Of a stretch of 64,000 bases of DNA, positions 1-10,480 are shown piece by piece (position 1 is the stretch's first letter; each line of letters opens with the position of its first letter). Below the pieces are notes generated by a model, which saw nothing but the letters and a program-made list of their open reading frames with translations, was not told where the DNA came from and ran no database searches. The position numbers were made by a program, and so were the translations under genes. This stretch comes from Gnetum montanum (taxonomy: Eukaryota > Streptophyta > Gnetopsida > Gnetales > Gnetaceae), in assembly GCA_015680685.1 (NCBI GenBank), contig MNCI01033587.1, forward strand, positions 210,164-274,163, read 5' to 3'.

Positions 1-599
1 CTGGAAGTGGCCCCTGTGAACATGAATCATGTGACAGATTATATTTCCCTGTATGAAAATTATGGTTTTGAATGGATGAATAAATAAAAAATGATGATGG
101 AACATCGCAAACATGGTTCAATGAAGGAAAGCGGTGGATCAAAGGCCACCTTTTTGGATTACACATGTGTGTTGGGACTCATCATCATCGTGTGCACTGG
201 ATTTTGGCTGTGTCAAACTTAGAGAAAATGCAAAGAAGGTAATGCTTCATTTCTCAAAAGCAGACTCAAACTCCCATGGCAGCACAACCTTTAATCTCCT
301 TCGATGTCATTTTGGCATGCCAGTCCTTGCTGGATGCTTCATGCATGAATTCATTGGTTCGACCTTCCAACAGCCGTTTCGGAAGTGTTACAAACTCAAA
401 TTTTTTAAAAAATTCACGGCCAACGACTTTGCAATTGTCAACCACAAGGTACCTTAAAGGATTTGTGTATGGAGGAACGGTGCCACCAATGTCATGTCGA
501 GATGAAGCTCATGCCAGGACTACGACCGCTGAGGATGAAAAGCATCAACATCGACATCGACTACATATAGAAATTCATGAGCAAGCCCGAGGACTACGA
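1..599. other. Unassigned sequence upstream of the HMGR relic
   Basis: Short overlapping open frames occur here but none shows a recognisable domain. The last 100 bases may belong to the poorly conserved linker of the HMG-CoA reductase relic that follows, because the frame reading into it is rich in charged residues, but the membrane segments expected further upstream in a plant HMG-CoA reductase are not visible. Confidence 0.3.
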
Positions 600-1200
600 T
601 GAATCTGAGCTGAATGAATCCATTTCTTCCGCCAAAGGAAGCTCTACATCACCTGCGCAGCAGCAAAAGCTCCAAATTCCCTAGATCAAGCTTAAGAATG
701 AGGCTCTGGCGGCCAATCTAGATGAAGATATCATGGTCTCTATGTGCAATGGGTTCATCCTGAGTCACAGTCTAGAGAAGAGCCTAGGGAACTACAAGAG
801 GGCCACGTCTGTGAAGCGCAGAGCTATGAAAATGGTGACCCAGATATCTTTGGAAGGACTGCCTTGTTGCCTCCTCTAACAGAGGATGTAAGGCCATTCA
901 TCTATTTGGCAATGCCACCAGTGTTGTGTTTAGGGACGACATGACCAGAGCCCTTGCTGTGAGATTTGCCTCTGCCAAACGCACCGCTAAACTCAAACTG
1001 TGCCTGGAGGATCCCCAGAATGCTGAGAAAGTTACCCTGATCTTCAACAGCACGAGCCAATTCGTGAGGTTGAGGAATATCCAGTGCTCGATTGCAAGCA
1101 GGAACCTGTTCATGAGGTTCTGCTGTTCCACAGGGGATACCATGGGCATGAACATGGTCTTCAAGGGCACACAGGTGGTCCTGAATTTTCTGCCATGGCA
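600..1200 (+). pseudogene. 3-hydroxy-3-methylglutaryl-CoA reductase pseudogene (internal deletion, truncated)
   Basis: The intact enzyme makes mevalonate from HMG-CoA at the ER membrane. Here, 733-865 read as the linker and start of the catalytic domain (SLEKSLGNYKRA, then SLEGL). A frame change at about 865 leads into VASSNRGCKAI, then RDDMTRA and the conserved FNSTSQFVRLRNIQCSIA and MRFCCSTGDTMGMNM blocks, ending near VLNFL at about 1190. About 45-50 residues are missing between SLEGL and VASSNRG, including the TTEG segment with the catalytic glutamate. Nothing after VLNFL matches, so the DKK and C-terminal histidine motifs are also absent. A stop occurs in the linker (near 682). The match to plant HMGR is by memory of the family, but the STGDAMGMNM-like block is diagnostic. 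The part kept lies within one exon in known plant genes as far as I recall, so retrocopy versus gene fragment cannot be decided. Confidence 0.85.
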
Positions 1201-1499
1201 CACCATTAGACATACCATCATACATGCCTGCTGCACATTAACATCAACATCAACTTCCATATCAAACTCGAAGCACGTCATCGTCATGGCTAGTGGCATC
1301 ATTGACCACACATTCACAACTACATCAAGGCTCTGGTTGTAGAATATGATATTTAATTTGATTAACTTTGGGTTTTGATATAAGTAATTTAGTTGTTATT
1401 ATGCTACTGCACGTTTGATAGCCCTTGGTTGTGTACCAAGTATTAATATTGATTTAGAAATTTGTATATGCTAAGGAGTTATACTGGATAGTTATCCAA
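1201..1499. other. No gene recognised
   Basis: AT-rich sequence following the HMGR relic. Open frames run through the first 140 bases but have no recognisable domain. Confidence 0.3.
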
Positions 1500-2460
1500 T
1501 AGGACATTCGGTCACCATAACTTTTATGTCTATGGTGGTAACTTTTGTGGAAATTATAAACTCCTAGCCTTAATCCCATGATATTTGTAACCACCATCAA
1601 GGCCACTTATCAATTACAACCTCTTTATCTCCACAATGGCCACTTGTCAACTAAAATGGGACACTTATCAACTACAACTTTTTTATCTCCATGGTGACCA
1701 CTTGGCAACTGAATGAAGACACTTGGAAACTGAATGAAGACACTTGGAAATTGAATAGGACACTTTTCCATTGTAGCTTTTTTATCTCTATGGTGGTTAT
1801 GACCACCCAAGATATTTGTAACTTACCTAACTACCTAGGACACCCTATAAAAGGGCTTCAAGGGTAGGAAGGTAGGGGAGGACTTGGAAGAGCTCACAGT
1901 TGAACACTTTGGGGAGCTCTCACTTGGAGACATCACACTTGGGATCTTGGAAGATTTGTAAAGAAGATTGCTTGTAAGATGGCTTGCTAAAGAAAAGATT
2001 TCAGCCTCTTTTTCATAGTCCCATGAGTTATGTTTTTTATTTTTTATTTTTTTTTAAATTGTTTAGCTAGTGGTTTAGATAGTATCATCCTTGGCAAGTA
2101 ATTTTTGGATTTTTAGATTGCTCTTATTGTTCATTTTGCCCGATAGAAAATTCCTATTAAAATTTTTCCATAGAAGTGCTTGTGTATGAAAAGCCTTAAG
2201 AGAATTTTAGTAGTGAATTTGGTTATTATGCAATGTATAAGAACCGCTATTGGGATTGTTCTAAGAGAGCCTCTACTTGTAGTCATGCCGTTGAACGATT
2301 CAATAGTCAAGAGGGTTCAAAAAATCTTTGGTATTTTGATGGGACCAGAATAGCTTCTTTTTATCTTTAAAGTGAATCTCTGTGGTATTTCAATCAGAAA
2401 TTGTCAAGTCTTTTGAAGGTTCTGTTGAATGCAATTGTTGACATCCATTATCTAGCCAAA
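1500..2460 (+). repeat. LTR-like repeat with internal degenerate repeats (solo LTR candidate)
   Basis: The stretch has the layout of a plant LTR. A degenerate repeat at about 1600-1800 uses units of the type ccacttgtcaactaca and tttttatctcc. It is followed by a TATA box at 1846-1853 and a GC-richer leader. No coding region or primer-binding site was found next to it, and no second copy occurs in the window, so the ends are guesses. A solo LTR, or the LTR of an element cut off by the artefact at 2763, fits best. Confidence 0.35.
1846..1853 (+). promoter_or_regulatory. TATA box of LTR-like repeat
   Basis: TATAAAAG followed by a GGG-rich leader, as in plant LTR promoters. Function is inferred from sequence only. 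Confidence 0.4.
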
Positions 2461-2762
2461 ATGGAGTCTCGTACGTGGTAGTTTACGCAGGAATTTTTTG
2501 GTAGCATAGTAGGATTGTCTTGAACAAATTGCTTATTTGAGCCTTGGAAGTTTGAACAATTCGTAGATATTGAATTTGGGTTAGCTTTATTACGAAGTGT
2601 TTACTCGTGTCATTTTACCTTGTTTAAATATTTGAGGTCTACACAAATCTGCTTTCTTTTCTTTTCTGCTTATTTCCATCGAATCTTGCTCTATTTCTAG
2701 TTTTCTTGTGGAACTATCTCTTTCTCTGGGGAAAATTAGGAGTAGATTGCGGAGTTGTGCTC

Positions 2763-2902
2763 AAATGTTTTTGCAAAATTTTATTTGTTACAAGTAGGTA
2801 TTATAAGGCCCGCNTTGAAAATTTCCTATTTTGTTCAACTGCCTAGTCTACGCGGGCCTTATAATACCTACTTGTAACAAATAAAATTTTGCAAAAACAT
2901 TT
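2763..2902. repeat. 51-bp inverted duplication bounded by single Ns (assembly artefact)
   Basis: Bases 2763-2813 return as their exact reverse complement at 2852-2902, around a 37-base centre, with one N at 2814 and one at 2903. An exact palindrome bounded by Ns on each copy's far edge points to a gap-filling segment placed in reverse orientation rather than to biology. The same pattern recurs at 20004-20396. Confidence 0.8.
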
Positions 2903-3029
2903 NTTGTTTCACTTTTCACAACTACACACTGTAACAGCACACACACATACTCACATTAACTACTGAGTCTATTTGGAGGTATTTTGGCCTTGGTGTTGCC
3001 AGAGACCAGCAAGCACCTAAATCTTGTTC

Positions 3030-3830
3030 AAGGACACTCGTTGGCGATTGTGTCCCAAACGGTTGCCAACATTTACCAAGTGGGTGGAAGCTACCCCCCT
3101 GTGGAAGATGACATCTCAGCAAATCTACCATTTCATCCTGATAACATCGTAACAAGGTTTTGGCTTCCAATGACTATTGTGACTCACAATGGGCCATAGT
3201 TCAGTAGTACGGAAACCTGAAACTTCTATGGTAATTTAGGCATTAAACAATCATTTTCTTCCCCTTATTATCTGCAGGCGAATGGGCAGGAGGAGGCTAC
3301 AAATAAGTCCATCATCAACTTTCTGAAGCAGATGCTTAACAACAATAGGAGATGGTGGAATGAGAAAATCATGTACATCTTGTGGGCCTACCGAATGACA
3401 TGCAGAACTACAACAAGTAAGAACCCTTACAGTCTTGTTTACAGATTTGAAGCTGTATTTCCTCTTGAGTTGTAGGTACCATCACTCTAGATGATCATCA
3501 TGGATGTCGTGAGTGAAGCCCAAAACAATGAGTCATGAACCATGAACCTCAACTCAGTGGAGGAGGAGCACGCATAGATGCTAAGACGCATTGAGCACTA
3601 CCAAGCAGGTAGTAGCAGAAGCACCGTGTAGACCCACATCGACGGCTAGTGTAGAAGGGAGACCTCATCCTCAAGGCTATTTGCGAGCACGTAAGTAAAT
3701 TCTCAGCCAACTGTGAAGGTCCTTACATGGTCACTAAAGCCTTCAGGAATGGAGCCTTTAAGCTAGCAGACATGGCAACGAGTTCGCCAACCCATTGAAT
3801 CACTCGTATCTCAAGCCATAATACGTCTGA
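3030..3830 (+). pseudogene. Tat-0 integrase C-terminal half (5'-truncated Ty3/gypsy pol)
   Basis: This aligns with the integrase end of Tat-1 (30130-30925). It shows NIVTRFWLPMTIV with the second DDE aspartate replaced in the motif THNG (Tat-1 has DNGQQF), then NGQEEATNKSI with the DDE glutamate, YRMTCRTTTS, and the C-terminal tail EGPYMVTKAF, GAFKLAD. Stops (for example at VFPLEL*) and small frameshifts break the frame. Everything upstream in pol is missing, so the element is 5'-truncated near 3030. Downstream are the same 3' region and LTR as in Tat-1. Confidence 0.85.
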
Positions 3831-3834
3831 AGCA

Positions 3835-4200
3835 CAACGACAACAACAAGCACCATCCGCTACGACGATAAACTAGCAATCACACCAAGCAACATCCATA
3901 ATGACGATAAACTAGCAGCATCAAGCAATGTCCGCTATGACATTAAACTGGAGGCAACCGTCTGCTATGACGATAAATTGGCACTCGCACCAAGCAACAT
4001 CCGCAATGAAAGATAAACTAGCGGCATCGATCAGCGTATGCTATGATGATAAACTAGCGGCAACTGTCCGCTATGACGTAAAACTAGCACTGCTAGTCCA
4101 CCATGACATAAAATCGACACGGCCCATCAAGTACAACGATAAATTGGCATGTATGATTTTTTGGGACATTAAACCAGCACACGGTCTACCAAGACCTTAA
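3835..4200 (+). repeat. Degenerate tandem repeat, core GATAAACTAGC
   Basis: About ten imperfect units of 30-45 bases share the core cgctatgacgataaactagc with variable A/C-rich spacers. The array starts right after the integrase stop. Tat-1 has about six units at the same place (30935-31160), so copy number changes between elements. Confidence 0.75.
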
Positions 4201-5223
4201 ACTAGGTTTGTGTCACATCCCCAACATGCATCTACACCAAGTACCCATCAGATGAGCATGCACAGTGCTGATGTATGGATGGGACATCACAGCTCCAAAA
4301 CGTAGTTCACAATGCAATGAGAATGCAGTCTAGGACACATGTGATGCTAACACCCTTGGCATCATGCTAACCCTCTAGAGATGTCATATGGCATTATACT
4401 AGCCCACCGGACCAACCGTTTCCATGACCCATCGCCCTGACAGTAGTACCTTGGCTAGTTCCCATAGTTGGAGTTCTAGTAGTATTGTGGCCCAGCCACA
4501 ATATTGTTACTCTCCAGCCCCTTGCCAACGTCTCGGCTCGTACAACATTTAGCTATGTGGTAGCTAATCCCATAGCTGAACTAAGAATGCATGACCTTGG
4601 TAGGGATTCCAGTGCATCTGCACTCACAACAACCCCTGGTGCCTTCGAGGCTAGCTCCTCCATGCCAGTGCCACCAAGGCCACTACTGGCCTCCCTGCTT
4701 TGGACATCGCACACCAGTGATGATGCCCAATACCTTCAACAATGCCAACAGCCAACAAGACCTTTGCCCCTATGGGCACGACTTGCGATAGCAGCAAATG
4801 CTACAGTGTCTCAAAACGAGTGCCTCGACTAACTCAGCTACTTCAGAGTGCAAATTCCATGACGTGCATAACACAACTCACCGTATGGAAAGCATTTTTA
4901 GGCAGTCTAAACCCTTCACGGATGTAATGCAACTCATCCTGCAAAGAAAGCACCCATCCTATGAGAGGTTGAAGAATAGTGCCAGCCAAAGATGAAAACA
5001 CGAAGGAGTCCCTCATGAGCACTCTGATGAGGGACTATGCTAAACATCATCTTTGCTCTCTACCTTAACCTCTGCAAAACCAATGCAACACTCTCAAGTG
5101 TGGCCAAGCGATGTCTCGACACTCACCAAGCGACAACATCAACATTTTACCTGCTGTGGTGTTTTGTATTCTTTTTCAATGTCTATCGGGCCTGTCCTCT
5201 AGACATTGACAAAGAGGGGCCAA
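4201..5223 (+). other. Tat-0 3' region between integrase and 3' LTR
   Basis: Collinear with Tat-1 31161-32171 at high similarity. Short open frames are shared by the two copies, for example FSYVVANPIAELRMH and SYERLKNS, but they shift frame between copies. A lost extra ORF or plain conserved non-coding sequence are both possible. Confidence 0.5.
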
Positions 5224-6832
5224 TGAAACACCCCAAAAAATTTTAAGTCATTCTTGCTTCACCAGGCCTTGCAATTTTCACAAGCACTACGACAGTTCTT
5301 TAGGAGGAGAATGCTCCAAATCCAGGCCAACTAGTTCAGAAAATTTTCTACTTTAGGTGTAGACAGGCTCTATGGGTCATCTTGCCTATCAACCTAAGTA
5401 GTCTTCCCAACTGACAGCCTACTTAGAAATGATGCAAGGAGTTGGAAGAAGCATTCTGGATGGGTGAAATAGTTGGGAAACTCTTCTAAGTCACAAAGTC
5501 TGCTACGCTACGCTAGACCTCACTATGTAGCATAGAAAGCTTCAGAAGACAATTATAGAATGAAGTGCTACGCTACGCTACACCATGTGATGTAGCGTAG
5601 CATGTCAATAGCTTCACAACCAGTCCCCATGCAGAATTTCAAGTCCTTCAACAATGTCCCTTTCCATCAAGAAGTAGTGGACCATGTCTGCTACTATGCT
5701 ATGCTGAGCTACATGGTGTAGTGAGGTGTAGCAATCCTGCAGAAGAGACAGAAGGTAGCTCAAAGGGCAAAATCAGCAAAGTTCGTAAGTCTTGCATCGC
5801 AGGAAGCAAAATTTGCAAATCGGCAAAGCTTTCGCGACTACGGTCGGTTGCTACGCCACGCTACACTATGTAGCGTAGCATAGCGTAACAAGAATGCAAC
5901 ACACATGTAGTGGAATGCATGACAAGATGCTACACTACGCTAAGCATGCTACGCTATGAAGCACAACAAGGCATGCAGGTGGTTGTGCAACATCAATGCA
6001 CTTCACCTAATTGGACCATTGGCACACGTCTCCATATGCTAACGGTGCAATTACAGCTTGGCAAGCTCACAGTTATGGAATAGCGGGCTCACATTACAAT
6101 AGTCTTCCAGGTCCAATGGTCATATATGGCACGTGTGGCACCAGCAAGTCAACGTGGACCCGGGGCACGTGGCATCCAAACTGTCGCTTTCACGTGCCCT
6201 CTAGCCCTATAATTACCCCGATGAGCAGTGCTCAAAGGGTTGGACTATCTCTAGAGGTTCAAAAAAAAAAAAAGCAAGCATCATAACATTGAGAACTGAG
6301 CATTGTAAGTTTTCTGTTTGACACTGCAAACAATTAGCATCTTTAGTTGGCATTTTGTTTTGTCTCCCTTTCTACCACCTTGGTAGAATTCCCACATTGT
6401 CAGCGCCCAAGGTCATGCCCAAGCACACAACCTATTTTTCTCTACACATCTTGGTTACTCTCGGGATCTCTAAACCCCACCACGGTGTGAAACCGACTAT
6501 ATCCACCTTGATAGAGCAAGCTTGTAGCTTTGGAGCAGTGCATTTTTCTAACTGTATTTTACCTTTTTCCTGCTTATTGTTGCATTTTGTACTACTTTTT
6601 CTACTTTATTTACTTTCAAGAATTACTTCACATTTTTGTTCCCGTTTTAAAAACCACATGTTGCAAAAGGCTATATAGACGCCGATTAAGTCCCTATCTA
6701 ATTGACTAGACCATTCAGGGAACCCCATATCTACACACACCCAACATGGCCCTCCTGCGAGTACGGGGTCAAAACTATCGCACACGCTGATCCCTCGGTG
6801 TTTTCCAGCCACCGACATTTTCAATCGCTACA
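5224..6832 (+). mobile_element. 3' LTR of Tat-0
   Basis: 1609-base LTR starting TGAAACACCCC and ending CGCTACA, matching LTRs at 15631-17241 and 32172-33748. U3 (about 5490-5960) is packed with GCTACG and CGTAGC words that pair into hairpins. The TATA box seen in the other copies (TATAAATAC) is damaged here, reading TATAATTAC near 6210. Confidence 0.88.
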
Positions 6833-6835
6833 TCC

Positions 6836-7560
6836 CACACTAGGTCTTTCATGCTCAATGTGAAAATTATGGGGAATGAGTTTTGGCCATTTTTTATCAC
6901 TTTTAATCATGCATGTAAGCTTCCAAGGTTGCTAGTATCAACCATTAACATCTAATGTTAAAATTTGGTTGTTTCAAGGGTCATTACGTAATTTTTGGGC
7001 TTTTCCACCTTTTTCTACACTAGGGATTCCATGCTTAGCATGGAAAATTTTGGGGAATGCTTCTTTAGCCTTTTATGATCAATCTAGCTATGCATGAGTG
7101 TTCACAAGCTTGCTGGTATTGGCCATCAATGCCTAAGGCCAGGATTTGGTTATTTTGAAGGTTATGAGGGGCTTTTTAGGCTTTCCCCATTCCATCAACA
7201 CTGAGGATGAGAGGCTCAATGTGGATGAGGTCACCAACTAGGAAAGCTAGATCTAGATAAGATCGAAAGCCAATCGACCATCCATGTCAATCTCCAGGGT
7301 TACCAGTGTCAACGATCAATGTTGGATGTCAAGATTTAATAATTTCGAGGCTTCTAAGTACCTAATGAAAGCATCCCAATTTCTTCCATGCTAGTCATTA
7401 TGGCCCTAGCATGGATGAGTGGAATGAAAATTTTTTGCCATATTTGACCATTTTTGGGATTTGTGAAAGCTCTAGAGGGTTTCAACAAGGTCTAGGGATC
7501 ACTAGGCTTTGAAACATGGCTACTTCATAGTAAATTTACATCATTTTTCACTTCCCCCAT
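6836..7560 (+). repeat. Degenerate tandem repeat, unit about 185 bp
   Basis: Three to four diverged units recur with landmarks at about 6928, 7111 and 7303 (variants of ggttgctagtatcaacc), each preceded by variants of ccatgctcagcatggaaaat and followed by an aatttggttgtttcaagg-like block. The array lies directly upstream of the antisense gene of Tat-2 and is cut on the left by the Tat-0 LTR. Confidence 0.55.
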
Positions 7561-7589
7561 CTATCCATGATAATGGTAAGATGCTCAGC

Positions 7590-8928
7590 ATGGAGGAACA
7601 AGAGGAGGAGGAGCCAAGTATGCCTATCCCTTAATAGTTTCATTATTTTTCATTGTTTATCTTTGGTTGTCATCCTAACATTTCGATGATTATTATGCTT
7701 ATAGTAGTTCTTGAGCCATCAGTGCAAGCTCCCATTCCTAATTTTTGTATGAAACCATGGGTAGAGACTCTAAACAAAGTGGAGTTCATGCATGGAATGG
7801 CTAAGGAAATCATCGATCAATTGTATTAGGTTGCACCCAAGTTAGGTAAGGATTTTGTTTTGTGTGCTTCAAACATAGGCTATGCTTGCACTATGGCTAT
7901 CTTACGTTGTGCATTATGTCTTATTGTTGTATTTATGCTTCTATAGTGCTTTCTGTGAAGTGGAACTCTAACAAAGACATGGAGATAGACTCCTTACCTA
8001 ATCTTTCCTCTGATGTATCTAGTGCACCCATGAAGTTGTATGAGAGTGTTACTAATTTAGGAATGTTTTGCGCAAAAACTACATGGGAGCTAGAGAGGTC
8101 CAACAAATCCCTAAGGGAGGAAGTTATGGCCTTAAGGGAAAGACTCAAAGGTGGGAGGATATAATTAGATATCTCTAAGACTGTAAGGCCTTTGTGAAAA
8201 CCCAAGTCACTAACATAGGGGAATTATAGACTAAGAAGATTACATGGGGTTTCTACTAGCACGTCATTCGGGAAAAAGTAGTGATATTGTAGGAGATGGC
8301 AAAATAACACATGTACATGAACCTCATCTCCCAAAAAGTTAAGGATTGGAAGGATCACTGTGCTTAGATTCTAGAGTGGGGCAAGACACAAAAGGCCCAC
8401 AAGAGATAGTACAAGGTGGATCATGGGGCCTACCTAAAAGGGGCTTGAGGAGTCAATTAAATGATGCAAGAGAGAGCTATTCATCTAGGGGATCTAGGAA
8501 AAGAGTGCTTACCAACTTTCTAAAAGTACTCTCAAGATGGAGCAATCCCCTACTCTTTGGATTACCACTATTGTAGGTGAGACCGCTATAGCTGCTACTA
8601 CCCATGAGCCTCCTACTTGAACTCTTATAAACAAGATTGACATTCTCTCTAGCATTGATCTTGGGGATGTTAACTCAGTTAACATGACTAAGGATCAGAT
8701 CCTCCATCGTTTGGAGGAATGCATTCCCCATCTACCCCTAGAAGTAATGGAGCTAAAATCTCCACATGTTTGATATATTATATGTTTTAGTTTTTGTTTA
8801 AGTCATGTTTTTGGATATGGATTATTAACTAGTTATATGTTGTTGCATTCCATGCCTCAAGAGACATTAACAGCCCTAGTAGTGAAGGTGGAAAAGACCC
8901 AACACTTTCTTCTTTGAATGCCACTTAG
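7590..8928 (+). pseudogene. Antisense cargo gene of Tat-2 (5'-truncated, intron-containing)
   Basis: This lies on the strand opposite to gag and protease of its host element. Exons inferred: an acidic one around 7594-7633 (EEQEEEEP); 7705-7845, acceptor TTATAG and donor GTAAGG, encoding SVQAPIPNFCMKPWVETLNK and KEIIDQLY; 7947 to about 8760, after acceptor CTATAG, encoding VKWNSNKDM, ELERSNKSLREEV and further weakly open sequence to LHRLEECIPHLPLEVMELK; and a last exon 8874-8928 ending SSEGGKDPTLSSLNAT and a stop. Each block aligns with the larger gene at 22221-26477, and the introns sit at the same places (SWIEILDK.. / ..LKWDST in that copy). Stops and shifts break the third exon. The N-terminal half is absent, ended by the 185-bp repeat and the Tat-0 LTR. 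Function unknown; a charged coiled-coil protein is suggested. Confidence 0.68.
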
Positions 8929-9214
8929 CAACCTCCTTTAGTTTAGCTTGTTGGCTATTTATTTTTTTTATGTTCAAGACTATGTTATAGATTATTGGTA
9001 TTCTTTGACATTTTTTCCACACAAGGTGGCCATGGATATGTATGTTATGGACATTTTAACTTTAAATTTAAATTTTGGTTTTATTATTGGCTATATGCAT
9101 CTATAGTAGTAGTAAACATTGAAATTGGTTATGTTAAAATTTTATTCATAACATTAAATAGCTAATTGTTGCAATAATAGGATAAGAAAAAAGAGATATA
9201 AAAGGAAAATTTGC

Positions 9215-9375
9215 TAGTTTTAGGCCATTTTTGGCATAGGTTATATTATGCAATTGTGGCTATGTTGCTAGTTTAAGGCCATGGCAGGCCATCATGCTAG
9301 TTTAAGATCTTAGCATACCATAATGCCAATTTAACATCTTAGTGGATGTTAATGCCAGCTTAATGTCTTAGTAGA
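9215..9375 (-). repeat. TAAACTAG-motif repeat between protease and antisense gene (Tat-2)
   Basis: Four imperfect units of the type ctagtttaaggccatggca, which is CCTTAAACTAG read in the element's own direction. The same motif occupies the equivalent place in Tat-1 (21935-22080) and in weaker form Tat-3 (53970-54050). Confidence 0.55.
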
Positions 9376-9584
9376 TATGATATGAAAGAGAGGTATATTT
9401 ATAGGGATTTTTGATCATAAACAAGAATAAAGAAAGGTTGTACCAAATAAGTAAAAATGCAAATGAACTTAGGCTATATGCATAGGGTACAGGGTAAAAC
9501 AAAAAATGCATAAAAAATGCAAAATAAAAGTAACACTACATGGCTATTGATGCATTTAGTCCAAAGGGCATGGGAAGGAAAATT

Positions 9585-10480
9585 TCACTTATCTAGATTC
9601 TTCATAATCTTTTCAAGATTAGGGACTAAGTAAGGCCTACTCCGCACAAGCTTATATTCATCATCTCCTTCACTTATGATGTTAAAAGGGAGTTTATAGC
9701 ATAATTTATCCCATTCCTTACTATTATCATTGATGGCTTTCTTTAGTTTTTTCTCTTCATGGTTGGGAGCTTCTTCTTGAAGCTCTACTTCAAAACCCTG
9801 CTCTATGTCTACATTGTTAATAGCTAGGGGAACTACATTATCATCATGAATGATGATTCACCTGCATTGTAAGGGAGGTTAATTTCTTAATGGATGGGAG
9901 AGGACAAAACACATAATTGAGCCAACCAAGGTCCTCCCAAGATTAGGTTGAATCCTGGTGTCTCCTCTAGCACCAAGAAATTGGCTATTGTAGGGAATTG
10001 CTCCTCAAGTATAAAATCCAAGGAGATAGACCCCTTGACTATAACTCTTAATCCATTGAAGGACTTAAGAGTTGTGGTGGTTGTAGGTTGTATTTACTCA
10101 ATTAGGCCCAAGCATTCAATGATGGTTCATGGGATGACATTGGTTGTAGCTCCATGATCAACAAGTACTTGATGTATTTTAACTTGTCCTATGCATATGG
10201 TTATGAATAAAGGGGTTGTAGTTACTTCCTTATTTTGGGGATTAAGCTTAATTTTTCTATCTTGAAATTTTAAGATTGTTGACTTCTCATCCCTTGGTAA
10301 GGGATTAATCATCACTACATGGATGGATTTCTCATTAGTAGGGATATCCTCACTAATGGGGATGGAGGTTAACATTTTGACTAGCACCTCACGATGTGTG
10401 GTGAAAGTCATGATCAAGTCACATAAGCTTAAATTTGTAGCCTCAATTTTTATCATTGGCTATGAGCTTGTTGTCCCAAT
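9585..10480 (-). pseudogene. Tat-2 aspartic protease and C-terminal tail
   Basis: Retropepsin that would process the Gag-Pol precursor. TTTPLFITICIGQVKIHQ leads to the active-site motif LVDHGATTNVIP, where the usual DDG or DSG reads DHG. The flap and ILGR-like region follow in a broken frame. A C-terminal tail rich in acidic and basic residues (KKLKKAINDN, KLVRSRPYLVPNLEKI) ends with a TGA at 9587-9585. Tat-1 has a similar tail ending NPLRVKR. Several frameshifts and stops show it is dead. Confidence 0.82.

Noticed and set aside
898-1317. 139-residue minus-strand open frame
   Set aside because: Shadow of the HMGR relic on the other strand; no domain of its own.
1625-1810. Minus-strand frame with repeated FPSVFIQ
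   Set aside because: Comes from the short repeats inside the LTR-like sequence.
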